Assembly: GCF_001714725.1 (NCBI RefSeq)
Contig: NZ_CP016447.1
Coordinates: 186,001-250,000 of the forward strand
Length of the DNA stretch: 64,000 nt
DNA from: Acidovorax sp. RAC01
GTDB taxonomy: Bacteria; Pseudomonadota; Gammaproteobacteria; Burkholderiales; Burkholderiaceae_C
Reading direction: 5' to 3'
The notes beneath the pieces are model-generated. The model saw nothing but the letters and a program-made list of their open reading frames with translations, made no database searches and was not told the origin of the DNA. Positions 8,382-16,764 of the stretch are shown one piece after another; the stretch's first letter is position 1, and the number at the start of each line of letters is the position of its first letter. The translations under genes and the position numbers were made by a program.

Positions 8382-9173
8382 GTGACCACGACCGTGCCCC
8401 GGTTCGAGGAGCTTGCCGCTCCTTCGCACTGGCGCACGGTCGATTTCATTTCAGACCTGCACCTGCAGGCCAGCGAACCCGCCACGGTGGATGCATTCAC
8501 CCACTACCTGGCCCATGCCAGCGCAGACGCCCTCTTCATCCTGGGCGACCTGTTCGAGGTGTGGGTGGGCGACGACGCCATGGCCGAGCCCGGCAGCTTT
8601 GAAGCCCGGGGCTGCACCGCACTCGCAGCGGCCTCCAGGCGCATACCGGTGTACTTCATGCACGGCAACCGCGACTTTTTGGCGGGCCCGGGGTTTGCGC
8701 AGCACTGCGGCATCACGCTGCTGGCTGACCCGACCGTGCTCACCTTTGCCGGCCAGCGCTATCTGCTGAGCCATGGCGACCTGCTGTGCATTGATGACGT
8801 GGACTACCAGCGCTTTCGCGTGCAGGCCCGCAGCAGCGCGTGGCAGCAGCAGTTTCTGTCGCAGCCGCTGGCCACCCGCCGCGCGCAGGCGCGCGGCATC
8901 CGCCAGCAGAGCGAGGCGCGCAAGCAGTCGGGTGCCAGCTATGCCGATGTGGACCACCCTGCGGCCATTGCCTGGCTGAAAGCAGCCGGTGCCCACACCC
9001 TGATCCACGGCCACACGCACAAGCCCGCCACGCACACGCTGGCGCCCGGCCTGCAGCGCGTGGTGCTGAGCGACTGGGACGCCGCAGCATACCCCCCCCG
9101 CCTGGAAACACTGCGTTTATCCGCCGCGGGGCTGGAACGCGTCAAATTGGCCCCTACATACCAGCCATCCTGA
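8382..9173 (+). CDS. lpxH: UDP-2,3-diacylglucosamine diphosphatase LpxH
   Basis: Calcineurin-like phosphoesterase that cleaves UDP-2,3-diacylglucosamine to lipid X and UMP, step four of lipid A synthesis, peripheral to the inner membrane. The metal-binding motifs are FISDLHL, GDLFEVWVGDD, MHGNRDF, SHGD and IHGHTHKP. 263 aa from GTG 8382. A TTG at 8343 overlapping the ppiB stop would add 13 non-conserved residues; the true start is uncertain because no good ribosome binding site is visible. Confidence 0.93.
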   Translation: MTTTVPRFEELAAPSHWRTVDFISDLHLQASEPATVDAFTHYLAHASADALFILGDLFEVWVGDDAMAEPGSFEARGCTALAAASRRIPVYFMHGNRDFLAGPGFAQHCGITLLADPTVLTFAGQRYLLSHGDLLCIDDVDYQRFRVQARSSAWQQQFLSQPLATRRAQARGIRQQSEARKQSGASYADVDHPAAIAWLKAAGAHTLIHGHTHKPATHTLAPGLQRVVLSDWDAAAYPPRLETLRLSAAGLERVKLAPTYQPS

Positions 9174-9211
9174 CTGAGGGGCCGTGATCGCGTCCCCGCC
9201 CGATCACTGCC

Positions 9212-10036
9212 ATGCCGCCCATTCTCAACCGCCTCTGGCGCCGCGTACGCGCCACCGTGGCCCCCGTGCCTGACATCTCGGCAGACCTTTGGCTGCACAC
9301 GCTGCGGCGCTACCCGTTTCTGGCGGCGCTGTCGCTGCCCGAACAGGCCAAGCTGCGCGCACTGAGTGCACTCTTCCTGGACCACAAGCAGTTCCACGGC
9401 GCACACGGCCTGGATGTGACGGACGCCATGGCCATCGACATTGCAGCGCAGGCCTGCCTGCCGCTGCTGCACCTGGGTAAAGCCAGCAAGGCGCTGGGCT
9501 GGTACGACGATTTTGTGACCATCGTCGTGCACCCGGCCGAGGCCGTGGCGCGCCGGCAGATCACCGACGAAGCCGGGGTGGTGCACGAGCACACCCAGGT
9601 GCTGCTGGGCGAGGCCATGGAGCGCGGCCCCGTCATGCTCAGCTGGGAGCATGTGGCCAACGCTACCGAGAACACCGCGCGCGGCCACAACGTGGTGGTG
9701 CACGAGTTTGTGCACAAGCTCGACATGAAAAGCGGTGACGCCAACGGCTGCCCGCCCCTGCCTGCGGGCTTCATGGGCGCGCGCACCGGGCGCGCGGCAT
9801 ATGAGGCGTGGTGGAACACCTGGGAGCCCGCCTACCAGGACTTTCGCGAGCGCGTGATCATGGCCGAACGCTTTGGCGCAGAGCGCCCCTGGCTCGATGC
9901 CTATGGCGCCACGTCGCAGTCGGAATTTTTTGCCGTGGCCTGTGAGGCCTACTTTGTGAACCGGGCGCGCTTTGCGCAGGAGTTTGCCGGGCTGATGCCG
10001 GTGCTGGATGCGTTCTTTCGGCGCGCTGCAGACTAA
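9212..10036 (+). CDS. mtfA: MtfA-family zinc-dependent peptidase
   Basis: M90-family metallopeptidase, 274 aa. In E. coli MtfA binds and inactivates Mlc, affecting glucose PTS expression, and has peptidase activity. The zinc motif HEFVH (about residues 164-168) is followed by KLD and, further on, the Glu-containing segment SEFFAVACEAYF, as in the family. The N-terminal PFLAALSLPEQAKLRAL segment is also typical. Start ATG 9212 follows lpxH by 38 bp. Whether it acts on an Mlc homologue here cannot be judged. Confidence 0.88.
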   Translation: MPPILNRLWRRVRATVAPVPDISADLWLHTLRRYPFLAALSLPEQAKLRALSALFLDHKQFHGAHGLDVTDAMAIDIAAQACLPLLHLGKASKALGWYDDFVTIVVHPAEAVARRQITDEAGVVHEHTQVLLGEAMERGPVMLSWEHVANATENTARGHNVVVHEFVHKLDMKSGDANGCPPLPAGFMGARTGRAAYEAWWNTWEPAYQDFRERVIMAERFGAERPWLDAYGATSQSEFFAVACEAYFVNRARFAQEFAGLMPVLDAFFRRAAD

Positions 10037-10074
10037 GGCTGGTTCACACCATGGCCGCCGCCGCGGCCCTCACA

Positions 10075-10308
10075 TCAGGCTGCCAGCGCGCACTCCACGG
10101 CTTGTTTGGCCTCTTCCAGGCTGCTGAAAAACCGGATGGGTTGCGGCAGGGCCTTGGGCAGGTGGGCGGGGGCCGGCCACAGGCGCTCGTCGGTCCAGGC
10201 GGCGGTCCAGCCTCCGATGTCCTTGCGCTTGATCGCGCAAAGCGCTTGCCCTTGCACTTTCGCGATCCAGGTGGTCGGCGGGTTGTGGTCCCAGGTCACT
10301 GCAGCCAT
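10075..10308 (-). CDS. Conserved small hypothetical protein
   Basis: 77 aa, function not recognised. It starts MAAVTWDHNPPTTWIAKVQG with GAGGGG 6 nt upstream of the ATG at 10308, which decides against the in-frame ATG ten codons earlier. The composition is that of a folded soluble protein (several Trp, no membrane segment). It ends with a Leu/Glu/Ala-rich helix (SLEEAKQAVECALAA). It lies between mtfA (convergent) and the E1 gene. Confidence 0.6.
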   Translation of the reverse strand: MAAVTWDHNPPTTWIAKVQGQALCAIKRKDIGGWTAAWTDERLWPAPAHLPKALPQPIRFFSSLEEAKQAVECALAA

Positions 10309-10425
10309 GTCGCCCCTCTGTGTTGGTTTGTGGGGCATTTTAGGAAGCCCCTGAAACTTTGGGCAACAGCATTCACCCGCATGGAAGGCGCCACAGCAAC
10401 AGGTGCACCATGCGCACCCCCAACG

Positions 10426-13092
10426 TCAGCGCGCGCTCAGCGCATGCCGGGCTGCCCGGGCCACGCTGGCCGCATCCACACCGAAAAACTGCCGTAACGC
10501 CGCCCGCGTATCGCTGCGGCCAAATCCATCCGTGCCCAGCGTGACGTACCTGCGCCCTTCGGGGATGAAGGCCCGCACCGTCTCGGGTACGGCGCGCACG
10601 TAGTCTGTTGCAGCTACAACCGGTCCGCTTGTGGCGGCCAGTTGTGCTGCAAGCCAGGGGGTACCTGGCTCTGAACCTGGTTCACCCGCCAGCGCGCGCT
10701 GTTCGCACGCCACGCCGTCGCGGGCCAGTTCGCTCCAGCTGGTCACGCTGAGCACGGTGACATCAATGCCTTCGGCCGCCAGCAGCTGCGCAGCCTTGAC
10801 CACCTCGGTCAGGATGGCGCCAGAGCCCATCAGGGTGACGTTTTGGGATGAAACCGGGCTGTAGCGCTCGTTAGATGCAGCCTTGTAGCTATTAAAAAAA
10901 TAGCAACCCCGCAACACCCCTTGCGCCGCGCCGTCGGGCAGGTCGGGCTGGGCGTAGTTCTCGTTCATCAGCGTGACGTAGTAGAAGACGTCGCGCTGCT
11001 CGGTCACCATTTCGCGCATGCCGGCGTCGATGATCACAGCCATCTCGCCCGCGAAGGCCGGGTCGTAGGCCTTGCAGTTGGGGATGGTGGCTGCCACCAG
11101 GTGGCTGGTGCCGTCCTGGTGCTGCAGGCCCTCGCCACCCAGCGTGGTGCGGCCCGACGTGGCGCCCAGCAAAAAGCCGCGCGCCCGCTGGTCGGCAGCG
11201 GCCCAGATGGCGTCGCCCACGCGCTGGAAGCCGAACATCGAGTAGTAGATGTAGAACGGCAGCATGGCCAGGCCGTGCACGCTGTAGCTCGTCGCTGCAG
11301 CCGTCCAGCTGGCGATGGCGCCGGCCTCGCTGATGCCTTCTTCCAGGATCTGGCCGTCCAGCGCCTCGCGGTAGCTCAGCACCGAGCCGATGTCCTCGGG
11401 CGCATAACGCTGGCCCACGCTGCTGTAGATGCCGACTTGCTTGAACAGATTGGCCATGCCGAAGGTGCGCGCCTCGTCGGCCACGATAGGCACGATGCGT
11501 GGGCCCAGCGTGGCTTCTTTCAGCAGCGTGCCCAGCATGCGCACAAAGGCCATGGTGGTGCTCATCTCCTTGCCATCGGCCTGCAGGGCGAACTGCGCGT
11601 AGGTTTCGATGGATGGGACGGGCAGCGCGTCGCAGGCGGTATCTCGGCGCGGCAGGTAGCCGCCCAGTGCCTCGCGGTGGCTGCGCAGGTAACGCATCTC
11701 CGGGCTGTCTTCGGCAGGTTTGAAGAAGGCGAGGCTGGTGGCCTGCTCGTCGGTGAGCGGCAGGTTGAAGCGGTTGCGAAACTCGATGAGGTCCGTCTCG
11801 TCCAGCTTCTTCTGGCTGTGCGTGGTCATCTTGCCCTGCCCGGCCGTGCCCATGCCGTAGCCCTTTTTGGTGTGGGCCAGGATCACCGTGGGCTGGCCCT
11901 TGTGCGCAGCGGCTGCGGCGTAGGCGGCGTGGATCTTCACCAGGTCGTGCCCGCCGCGCTTGAGGCGATCAATCTGCTCGTCCGTCATGCCTTGGGCCAG
12001 CGCAGCCAGCTCGGGGCTTTGGCCAAAGAAGTTGTCGCGGTTAAAGCGCCCGTCCTTGGCGGCGAATGTCTGCATCTGGCCATCCACCGTGCCTTGCAGC
12101 GTGCGCACCAGCGCGCCCGTCAGGTCGCGGGCAAACAGGCCGTCCCAGTCGCTGCCCCACACCAGCTTGACCACGTTCCAGCCCGCGCCGGCAAACAGGC
12201 GCTCCAGCTCGTCGATGATGCGACCGTTGCCGCGCACCGGGCCATCCAGCCGTTGCAGGTTGCAGTTGACCACCCAGACCAGGTTGTCCAGCCCCTCGCG
12301 CGCGGCCAGGGTCAGGGCGCTCATGCTCTCGGGCTCGTCCATCTCGCCGTCGCCAAACACACCCCACACTTTTCGGCCCGTGCAGTCGAGCAAATTGCGG
12401 TGTGTGAGGTAGCGCATGAAACGCGCGTGGTAGATGCTGCTGATAGGGCCGATGCCCATCGAGCCGGTGGGGAACTGCCAGAAGTCCGGCATCAGCCACG
12501 GGTGCGGGTAGCTGCACAGGCCCTGGGCACCGGCGGCGGGGGCGGTCAGCTCCTGGCGGTAGTGCATCAGGTCTTGCTCGCTGAGGCGCCCTTCCAGAAA
12601 TGCCCGCGCATACACGCCCGGCGCGCTGTGCGGCTGAAAGAACACCAGGTCGCCCCGGTGCTGCCCGTCGGCCACGCCTTCACGGGCGCGGAAGAAATGG
12701 TTGAACCCGCTCTCGAACAAATCGGCCGCGCTGGCATAGCTGGCAATGTGCCCGCCCAGCTCGCCATACGCCTGGTTGGCCCGCACCACCATGGCCAGCG
12801 CGTTCCAGCGCACGATGGAGGCCACGCGCTCTTCCACCGCCAGGTCGCCGGGGAACACGGGCTGGTCTTGCACCGCCACGGTATTCACATACGGCGTGTT
12901 CAGATCAGGCTGCCAGCCGATGCGCTGGGTGCGCGCCAGTTGCACCATCTCTTGCAGGATGTGGCGGGCCCGCTCGGGGCCTTCGGTCGCTACCAGCGCG
13001 GTGAAGGCATCGCGCCATTCGGCGGTTTCCAGCGGGTCGGTGTCGGCCAGGGGCTGGGGTTGCAGCAGGGTGTGGAGCGTGGGGGCGTTCAT
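10426..13092 (-). CDS. Homodimeric 2-oxoacid dehydrogenase E1 component (AceE family, MdeB-like)
   Basis: 888 aa, close to E. coli AceE in length (887). Thiamine-diphosphate enzyme that decarboxylates a 2-oxoacid and passes the acyl group to an E2 lipoyl domain. GDGEMDEPES...NCNLQRLDGPV is the ThDP/Mg motif, and GHIASYASAADLFESGFNHFFRA and GATSGRTTLGGEGLQHQDG are family hallmarks. No aceF or lpd follows, so this is probably not the main pyruvate dehydrogenase E1. It is divergent from an Lrp-type regulator, as in the Pseudomonas putida mde region, where MdeB is a 2-oxobutyrate dehydrogenase E1; I infer a 2-oxobutyrate or related substrate. A dispersed repeat (10863-10904) encodes YFFNSYKAASNERY, about 9 residues longer than the matching E. 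coli loop. Confidence 0.85.
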   Translation of the reverse strand: MNAPTLHTLLQPQPLADTDPLETAEWRDAFTALVATEGPERARHILQEMVQLARTQRIGWQPDLNTPYVNTVAVQDQPVFPGDLAVEERVASIVRWNALAMVVRANQAYGELGGHIASYASAADLFESGFNHFFRAREGVADGQHRGDLVFFQPHSAPGVYARAFLEGRLSEQDLMHYRQELTAPAAGAQGLCSYPHPWLMPDFWQFPTGSMGIGPISSIYHARFMRYLTHRNLLDCTGRKVWGVFGDGEMDEPESMSALTLAAREGLDNLVWVVNCNLQRLDGPVRGNGRIIDELERLFAGAGWNVVKLVWGSDWDGLFARDLTGALVRTLQGTVDGQMQTFAAKDGRFNRDNFFGQSPELAALAQGMTDEQIDRLKRGGHDLVKIHAAYAAAAAHKGQPTVILAHTKKGYGMGTAGQGKMTTHSQKKLDETDLIEFRNRFNLPLTDEQATSLAFFKPAEDSPEMRYLRSHREALGGYLPRRDTACDALPVPSIETYAQFALQADGKEMSTTMAFVRMLGTLLKEATLGPRIVPIVADEARTFGMANLFKQVGIYSSVGQRYAPEDIGSVLSYREALDGQILEEGISEAGAIASWTAAATSYSVHGLAMLPFYIYYSMFGFQRVGDAIWAAADQRARGFLLGATSGRTTLGGEGLQHQDGTSHLVAATIPNCKAYDPAFAGEMAVIIDAGMREMVTEQRDVFYYVTLMNENYAQPDLPDGAAQGVLRGCYFFNSYKAASNERYSPVSSQNVTLMGSGAILTEVVKAAQLLAAEGIDVTVLSVTSWSELARDGVACEQRALAGEPGSEPGTPWLAAQLAATSGPVVAATDYVRAVPETVRAFIPEGRRYVTLGTDGFGRSDTRAALRQFFGVDAASVARAARHALSAR
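10863..10904 (-). repeat. Dispersed palindromic element, copy inside the E1 gene
   Basis: In reverse orientation: AGCGCT box at 10863-10868, then GCTATT / AATAGC palindrome at 10888-10904. It is translated in the E1 reading frame as part of CYFFNSYKAASNERYS. Confidence 0.7.
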
Positions 13093-13127
13093 GCAGCCAC
13101 TGTAGCCACGGGGCCGCCAAATGAGTT

Positions 13128-13149
13128 GCCGTTTACCGCCAAAAACGGC
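13128..13149. promoter_or_regulatory. Inverted repeat, candidate Lrp-type operator 1
   Basis: GCCGTTT (13128-13134) and AAACGGC (13143-13149) form a perfect 7-bp inverted repeat with an 8-bp spacer in the 92-bp divergent intergenic region between the E1 gene and the Lrp-family regulator. The position suits autoregulation and control of the E1 gene; inference only. Confidence 0.45.
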
Positions 13150-13165
13150 GCCTTTGCAGCATTAA

Positions 13166-13193
13166 ATGCCGCCGATGATTTACCATGCGGCAT
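13166..13193. promoter_or_regulatory. Inverted repeat, candidate Lrp-type operator 2
   Basis: ATGCCGC (13166-13172) and GCGGCAT (13187-13193) form a perfect 7-bp inverted repeat with a 14-bp spacer, centred 41 bp from the first repeat. It runs up to the second possible start codon (13194) of the regulator, so binding here would block its translation start or promoter clearance. Confidence 0.45.
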
Positions 13194-13661
13194 ATGAAAC
13201 TCGATACCCTCGATTTGCGCATTTTGGCCGAGCTGCAGGCCGATGGATCGCTCTCCAACGTGGAGCTGGCGCGGCGGGTCCATCTGTCGCCATCGCCGTG
13301 CCTGGCGCGGGTGAAGGCGCTGGAGGCTGCGGGCGTCATCAGCCGCTACGTGGCGCTGGCCAATGCGGCGGCGCTGGGGCTGGGGCTCAACGTGTTCATC
13401 AGCATCAGCCTCAAGACCCAAAGCAAGGAAGCCCTGGCCGATTTTGAGCGCCGCATTGCCGAGCACGACGAGGTGATGGAGTGCTACCTGATGAGCGGCG
13501 ACAGCGACTACCTGATCCGCGTGGCGGTGGCCGACATTGGTGCGCTGGAGCGCTTCATTCTGGAGCAGCTGGCGCCGATACCCGGGGTGGAAAAGATCCG
13601 GTCGAGCTTTGCGCTCAAGCAGGTGCGGTACAAGACGGCGCTGCCGCTGCCCGGGGGCTGA
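13185..13661 (+). CDS. Lrp/AsnC-family transcriptional regulator
   Basis: 158 aa, the usual length for the family. The N-terminal HTH (LDLRILAELQADGSLSNVELARRVHLSPSPCLARVKALEAAG) matches Lrp/AsnC, and the C-terminal RAM/ACT-like domain (about residues 70-150) contains VMECYLMSGDSDYLIRVAV. Two starts are possible: ATG 13185 (MRHMKLDTL) and ATG 13194. It is divergent from the 2-oxoacid dehydrogenase E1 gene, which it probably controls, as MdeR does in P. putida. The effector is likely an amino acid or oxoacid but cannot be named. Confidence 0.92.
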   Translation: MRHMKLDTLDLRILAELQADGSLSNVELARRVHLSPSPCLARVKALEAAGVISRYVALANAAALGLGLNVFISISLKTQSKEALADFERRIAEHDEVMECYLMSGDSDYLIRVAVADIGALERFILEQLAPIPGVEKIRSSFALKQVRYKTALPLPGG

Positions 13662-13765
13662 CGGGTGCGCTACGGCGTGGCGGGTGGGTGCGCGGCATCG
13701 GTAACCGGGGGCGACCACCGCGCTGTACCCATCGCCGTCGCTGCGCACGTTGAAACGCAGCGCAC

Positions 13766-13791
13766 GGCTTCGACTGGCTCAGCCCGAACGG
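13766..13791 (+). repeat. REP-like repeat, copy 1
   Basis: GGCTTCGACTGGCTCAGCCC followed by GAACGG. The same unit recurs at 13824-13849 and 44270-44295. This TTCGAC-GGCTCAGCCC-AACGG sequence is a familiar extragenic repeat in beta-proteobacteria; both copies here lie in the gap between the Lrp regulator and the esterase. Confidence 0.7.
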
Positions 13792-13823
13792 GGGGAGGCG
13801 CCAAGTTGAAAAAACTCGCGCAC

Positions 13824-13849
13824 GGGTTCGACAGGCTCAGCCCGCACGG
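13824..13849 (+). repeat. REP-like repeat, copy 2
   Basis: GGGTTCGACAGGCTCAGCCC followed by GCACGG, in direct orientation 58 bp from copy 1, separated by a short AT-rich stretch (AAGTTGAAAAAACTC). Confidence 0.7.
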
Positions 13850-13885
13850 GCGCGAGCGTCTGCGCACACGCCCGTCACAACCACC

Positions 13886-14557
13886 TCAAAACGCAGGCGG
13901 CGTGGTGGACAGGGACTGCAGCCAGCCCACCGTGGCCGACAGCTCGGCAGGCCGGATCTCGTGGGCACCGGGGAACTCGCGGTACGTCACGGCCACCGGC
14001 AGCGGCGCCATGTGGTGCGCTATGGCCTGCGCATGCGCCAGCGGAATCACGTTGTCGTGCGTGCCGTGGCTCAGCCACAGCTGCTTGCCGCGCAGCGCGT
14101 CGGCAGGGGCTGCAAGCGGCACGACCTGGGGCAGCAGGCGGCTGTGCCACACCATGGCGGCATGCAGCAGGGCAGGCTGCGTGAGCAGCAGCGACAGCGC
14201 CATGATGCCGCCCTGACTGAAGCCACCCACCACCACCCGTTCCGGCGGAATGCCCAGCTGGTCTGCCGCGGCCTGCACAGTCTGCGCCACCAGCCCGCGG
14301 CTCTGGGCCTCTTGCGCCTCGTTGATGGTGCGTTCGCCGTTGGGCTCGATGGAGAAGTCAAACCACGCGTGCGAGCCTGGCCCCATGCGAAACGGCGCGC
14401 GCAGGCTGACCACATGAAAGTGCTCGGGCACATGGGGCGCCAGGCCAAACAGGTCCTGTTCGTTGCTGCCCACGCCGTGCATCAGCACCAGCAGCCAGGG
14501 GCGCGGGTAGTGGGGTGCGGCAGGGCGCTGCAAAAATGTGAGCGGTAGATCAAGCAT
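13886..14557 (-). CDS. Carboxylesterase / phospholipase-type alpha/beta hydrolase
   Basis: 223 aa serine hydrolase of the YpfH / carboxylesterase 2 family. LMHGVGSNEQDL is the oxyanion-hole region; the nucleophile elbow GFSQGG puts Ser at residue 114, with Asp168 (SHGTHDNVIP) and His199 (GAHEI) completing the triad. No signal peptide, so probably cytosolic. Natural substrates are short-chain esters or unknown. It precedes the dioxygenase-like gene on the same strand, but nothing ties the two functionally. Confidence 0.85.
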   Translation of the reverse strand: MLDLPLTFLQRPAAPHYPRPWLLVLMHGVGSNEQDLFGLAPHVPEHFHVVSLRAPFRMGPGSHAWFDFSIEPNGERTINEAQEAQSRGLVAQTVQAAADQLGIPPERVVVGGFSQGGIMALSLLLTQPALLHAAMVWHSRLLPQVVPLAAPADALRGKQLWLSHGTHDNVIPLAHAQAIAHHMAPLPVAVTYREFPGAHEIRPAELSATVGWLQSLSTTPPAF

Positions 14558-14605
14558 GGATATGCGCCAGGGGCTTTTTTGAGTGGATAAATGGCTGGCA
14601 CACAG

Positions 14606-15466
14606 TCAGTGCGCCGCCTGCAGCGCAAACGCGTCCATCGAGAGCATGCTGTACATGACCTCGCGGCTCAGGTAGCTGGTGTGCAGGTCGTCGCCCGCCG
14701 CGCCCAGCGCAAAGAAGATGGGCAAAAAGTGGTCTTCGGTGGGGTGCGCGCGGTGGGCGTGCGGGGCCAGGGTGCGGTAGTTCAGCAGCGCCTGCAGGTC
14801 GCCCCGCACCAGGGCGGATTCGATCCAGCGGCTGAACTCCAGCACATAGGGCGCAGGCTCGCGCACGCCGCCAAAGAACTCGGCCAGGTTGTGCGTCATG
14901 CTGCCTGAGCCCACCACCAGCACCCCTTGGCTGCGCAGGCTGCGCAGGGCGGCGCCCAGTGCGTACACATCGGCCGGGCCGGCCTGAGCGGGCAGCGCCA
15001 CCTGCACCACCGGCACATCGGCCTGCGGAAACAGGTGCATCAGCGGCACCCAGGCGCCATGGTCAAACGGCCGGGCTTCGTCGCCCTGTGCGGCCAGCCC
15101 CGCGGCGTTGAGCAGCGCCAGCACCTCTTGCGCCAGCGCGGGCGAGCCCGGTGCCGGGTACTGCAGCTGGTACAGCGCGGGCGGAAAGCCGCCAAAGTCG
15201 TGCCAGGTGGCGGGCTGCGGCCCGGTCATCACCTGCAGTGAACGCGCCATCCAGTGCGGCGACATCACCACGATGCCGCGCAACTGCGGAAACTGCTGGC
15301 GCAAGGCCGCGCCCCACTGCGTGAGCGCGGGGCCGGTGGTGCCAGCGTCCAGCGCAAACAGCGGTGCGCCGTGCGAGACAAACAGGGCGGGCAAAACCGC
15401 GCCATGGGGCACGGCGGCATCGGCATGCCGGGGAGATGCAACAGGGGAGTGCTGGGTAACTGTCAT
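14606..15466 (-). CDS. Class III extradiol dioxygenase family protein (4,5-DOPA dioxygenase type)
   Basis: 286 aa protein of the LigB superfamily, similar to YgiD/DODA, non-haem metal enzymes that open catechol-type rings. FVSHGAP (His32) and MSPHW carry metal-binding His residues; FDHGAWVPL and GSGSMTHNL are further conserved motifs. I chose ATG 15466 (MTVTQHSPVAS); the frame is open further upstream but unconserved. Bacterial members often have no known physiological substrate. Confidence 0.88.
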   Translation of the reverse strand: MTVTQHSPVASPRHADAAVPHGAVLPALFVSHGAPLFALDAGTTGPALTQWGAALRQQFPQLRGIVVMSPHWMARSLQVMTGPQPATWHDFGGFPPALYQLQYPAPGSPALAQEVLALLNAAGLAAQGDEARPFDHGAWVPLMHLFPQADVPVVQVALPAQAGPADVYALGAALRSLRSQGVLVVGSGSMTHNLAEFFGGVREPAPYVLEFSRWIESALVRGDLQALLNYRTLAPHAHRAHPTEDHFLPIFFALGAAGDDLHTSYLSREVMYSMLSMDAFALQAAH

Positions 15467-15584
15467 GGAGGGCCTTCTGCGGTAGCCACCACTGTAGACC
15501 GCCAGGCGGCCCGAACCAAGCCCTGTACGGTCAACAGATTGTTCTACCCATGGGGTGAATCGCACCCCATGGATTGTGGTGAAC

Positions 15585-16004
15585 CTACCCGCCGTCGCGC
15601 ACCCTGCCCCGCAGCGCCTTGGTTTCCGACCGCTGTGTTTTGCCCTCCAGCCGACGCTGTTTGGAGCCATAGGTGGGCTTGGTGGCGCGGCGCACACGGG
15701 GCGGCACGGCCACGGTGTTGACCAGCGCCGTCAGCCGCGCCAGCGCATCGGCGCGGTTTTGCTCCTGGCTGCGGTACTGCTGCGCCTTGATGACGACCAC
15801 ACCCTCTTGCGTGATCCGGCTGTCGCGCAGGGCCAGCAGCCGCTCCTTCACATCCGCAGGCAGCGACGATGCAGCCACATCAAACCGCAGGTGGACGGCG
15901 CTCGATACCTTGTTGACGTTCTGCCCGCCCGCGCCCTGCGCGCGCATGGCCGTGATCTCGACCTCGTCCTCGCGAATCTCCAGCGGCAGCGGCGGTGGGG
16001 TCAT
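15585..16004 (-). CDS. arfB: Alternative ribosome-rescue peptidyl-tRNA hydrolase ArfB
   Basis: 139 aa. Enters the A site of stalled ribosomes and hydrolyses peptidyl-tRNA. The catalytic GGQ lies at residues 26-28 in RAQGAGGQNVNKVSSAVHLR, as in release factors and YaeJ. The basic C-terminal tail (GSKQRRLEGKTQRSETKALR) is the part that fills the mRNA channel. It lies 39 bp upstream (minus strand sense: downstream) of aroQ. Confidence 0.94.
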   Translation of the reverse strand: MTPPPLPLEIREDEVEITAMRAQGAGGQNVNKVSSAVHLRFDVAASSLPADVKERLLALRDSRITQEGVVVIKAQQYRSQEQNRADALARLTALVNTVAVPPRVRRATKPTYGSKQRRLEGKTQRSETKALRGRVRDGG

Positions 16005-16043
16005 CTCAAAGGCCCGGGCAGCTGGCTGCGGCGGGCGTACCGG

Positions 16044-16508
16044 TCAGGCAGAAATTGCGGACGGCTGCATCTGCGCCAGCCCGTCAATGGCCAGGCCGTA
16101 GCCCGCCACACCAAAGCCGCACATCACGGCCCGCGCAGCCGCGGCCATGTACGAATGGTGGCGGAACGCCTCGCGCGCGTGCACGTTGCTGATGTGCAGC
16201 TCGATCAGCGTGATGCCCGTGCCCTTGACGGCATCGTGCAGCGCAATGCTGGTGTGGGTGTAGGCCCCGGCGTTGATGACCGCACCGGCCAGCTGGCCCG
16301 CGGCATGCAGGCGGCCCGCCTCGTGAATCCAGTCCACCAGCGCGCCTTCGTGGTTGCTCTGGTGAAACCGCAGCGCAAAGCCGTGGCGCGCGCAAACGTC
16401 GGCGCACAGTTTTTCCACATCGGCCAGGGTTTGCGCGCCGTACACGGCCGGCTCGCGCGTGCCCAGCAGGTTGAGGTTGGGGCCATTCAGGACAAAAACG
16501 GTTTTCAC
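16044..16508 (-). CDS. aroQ: 3-dehydroquinate dehydratase, type II
   Basis: 154 aa dodecamer-forming enzyme converting 3-dehydroquinate to 3-dehydroshikimate in the shikimate pathway. [19 protein letters not shown] contains the catalytic Tyr loop; [16 protein letters not shown] and HHSYMAAA are standard. The start is GTG at 16508 with GCGGAGCG upstream; the frame remains open further upstream but only the GTG gives the conserved [15 protein letters not shown] start. Confidence 0.95.
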   Translation of the reverse strand: MKTVFVLNGPNLNLLGTREPAVYGAQTLADVEKLCADVCARHGFALRFHQSNHEGALVDWIHEAGRLHAAGQLAGAVINAGAYTHTSIALHDAVKGTGITLIELHISNVHAREAFRHHSYMAAAARAVMCGFGVAGYGLAIDGLAQMQPSAISA

Positions 16509-16625
16509 AGGCAATCGCTCCGCATCATGGGGTGCCGCCAGGCTGGCGGATGCCGCAGGATTATGCGGCGCAGCGTGGGCTCGGCCTTGCAAACCCGGCA
16601 CGCTGGATTGCAGCAGCCAAAGAAA

Positions 16626-16645
16626 AGCGGCCCCGAGGGGCCGCT
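16626..16645 (-). terminator. Rho-independent terminator of the YYAPP-repeat gene
   Basis: GCGGCCCC-GA-GGGGCCGC, an 8-bp GC stem. On the minus strand it is followed by TTTTC. It lies 120 bp beyond the stop of the exported YYAPP-repeat protein. Confidence 0.65.
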
Positions 16646-16705
16646 GTAAAAGGCAGCCTGTGCAATGCTGCCTGTGAGCGACTCGCGCACACGTTGGTGA
16701 AAATG

Positions 16706-16729
16706 GGCGCCGGCGCCGGCGCCGGCGCC
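16706..16729. repeat. (GGCGCC)4 microsatellite
   Basis: Four perfect tandem copies of the self-complementary hexamer GGCGCC in the gap between aroQ and the YYAPP-repeat gene. It can fold on itself and is prone to slippage. Confidence 0.85.
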
Positions 16730-16764
16730 AGTGCCAGCAAGGCACCGGTCAGCAGTCCAGGGGG

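Noticed and set aside
10921..13197. A 758-codon open frame opposite the E1 gene
   Set aside because: It is the antisense shadow of a strongly conserved enzyme gene; its composition (Gln/His/Ala/Val-rich) is that of GC-rich antisense frames and it has no recognisable motif.
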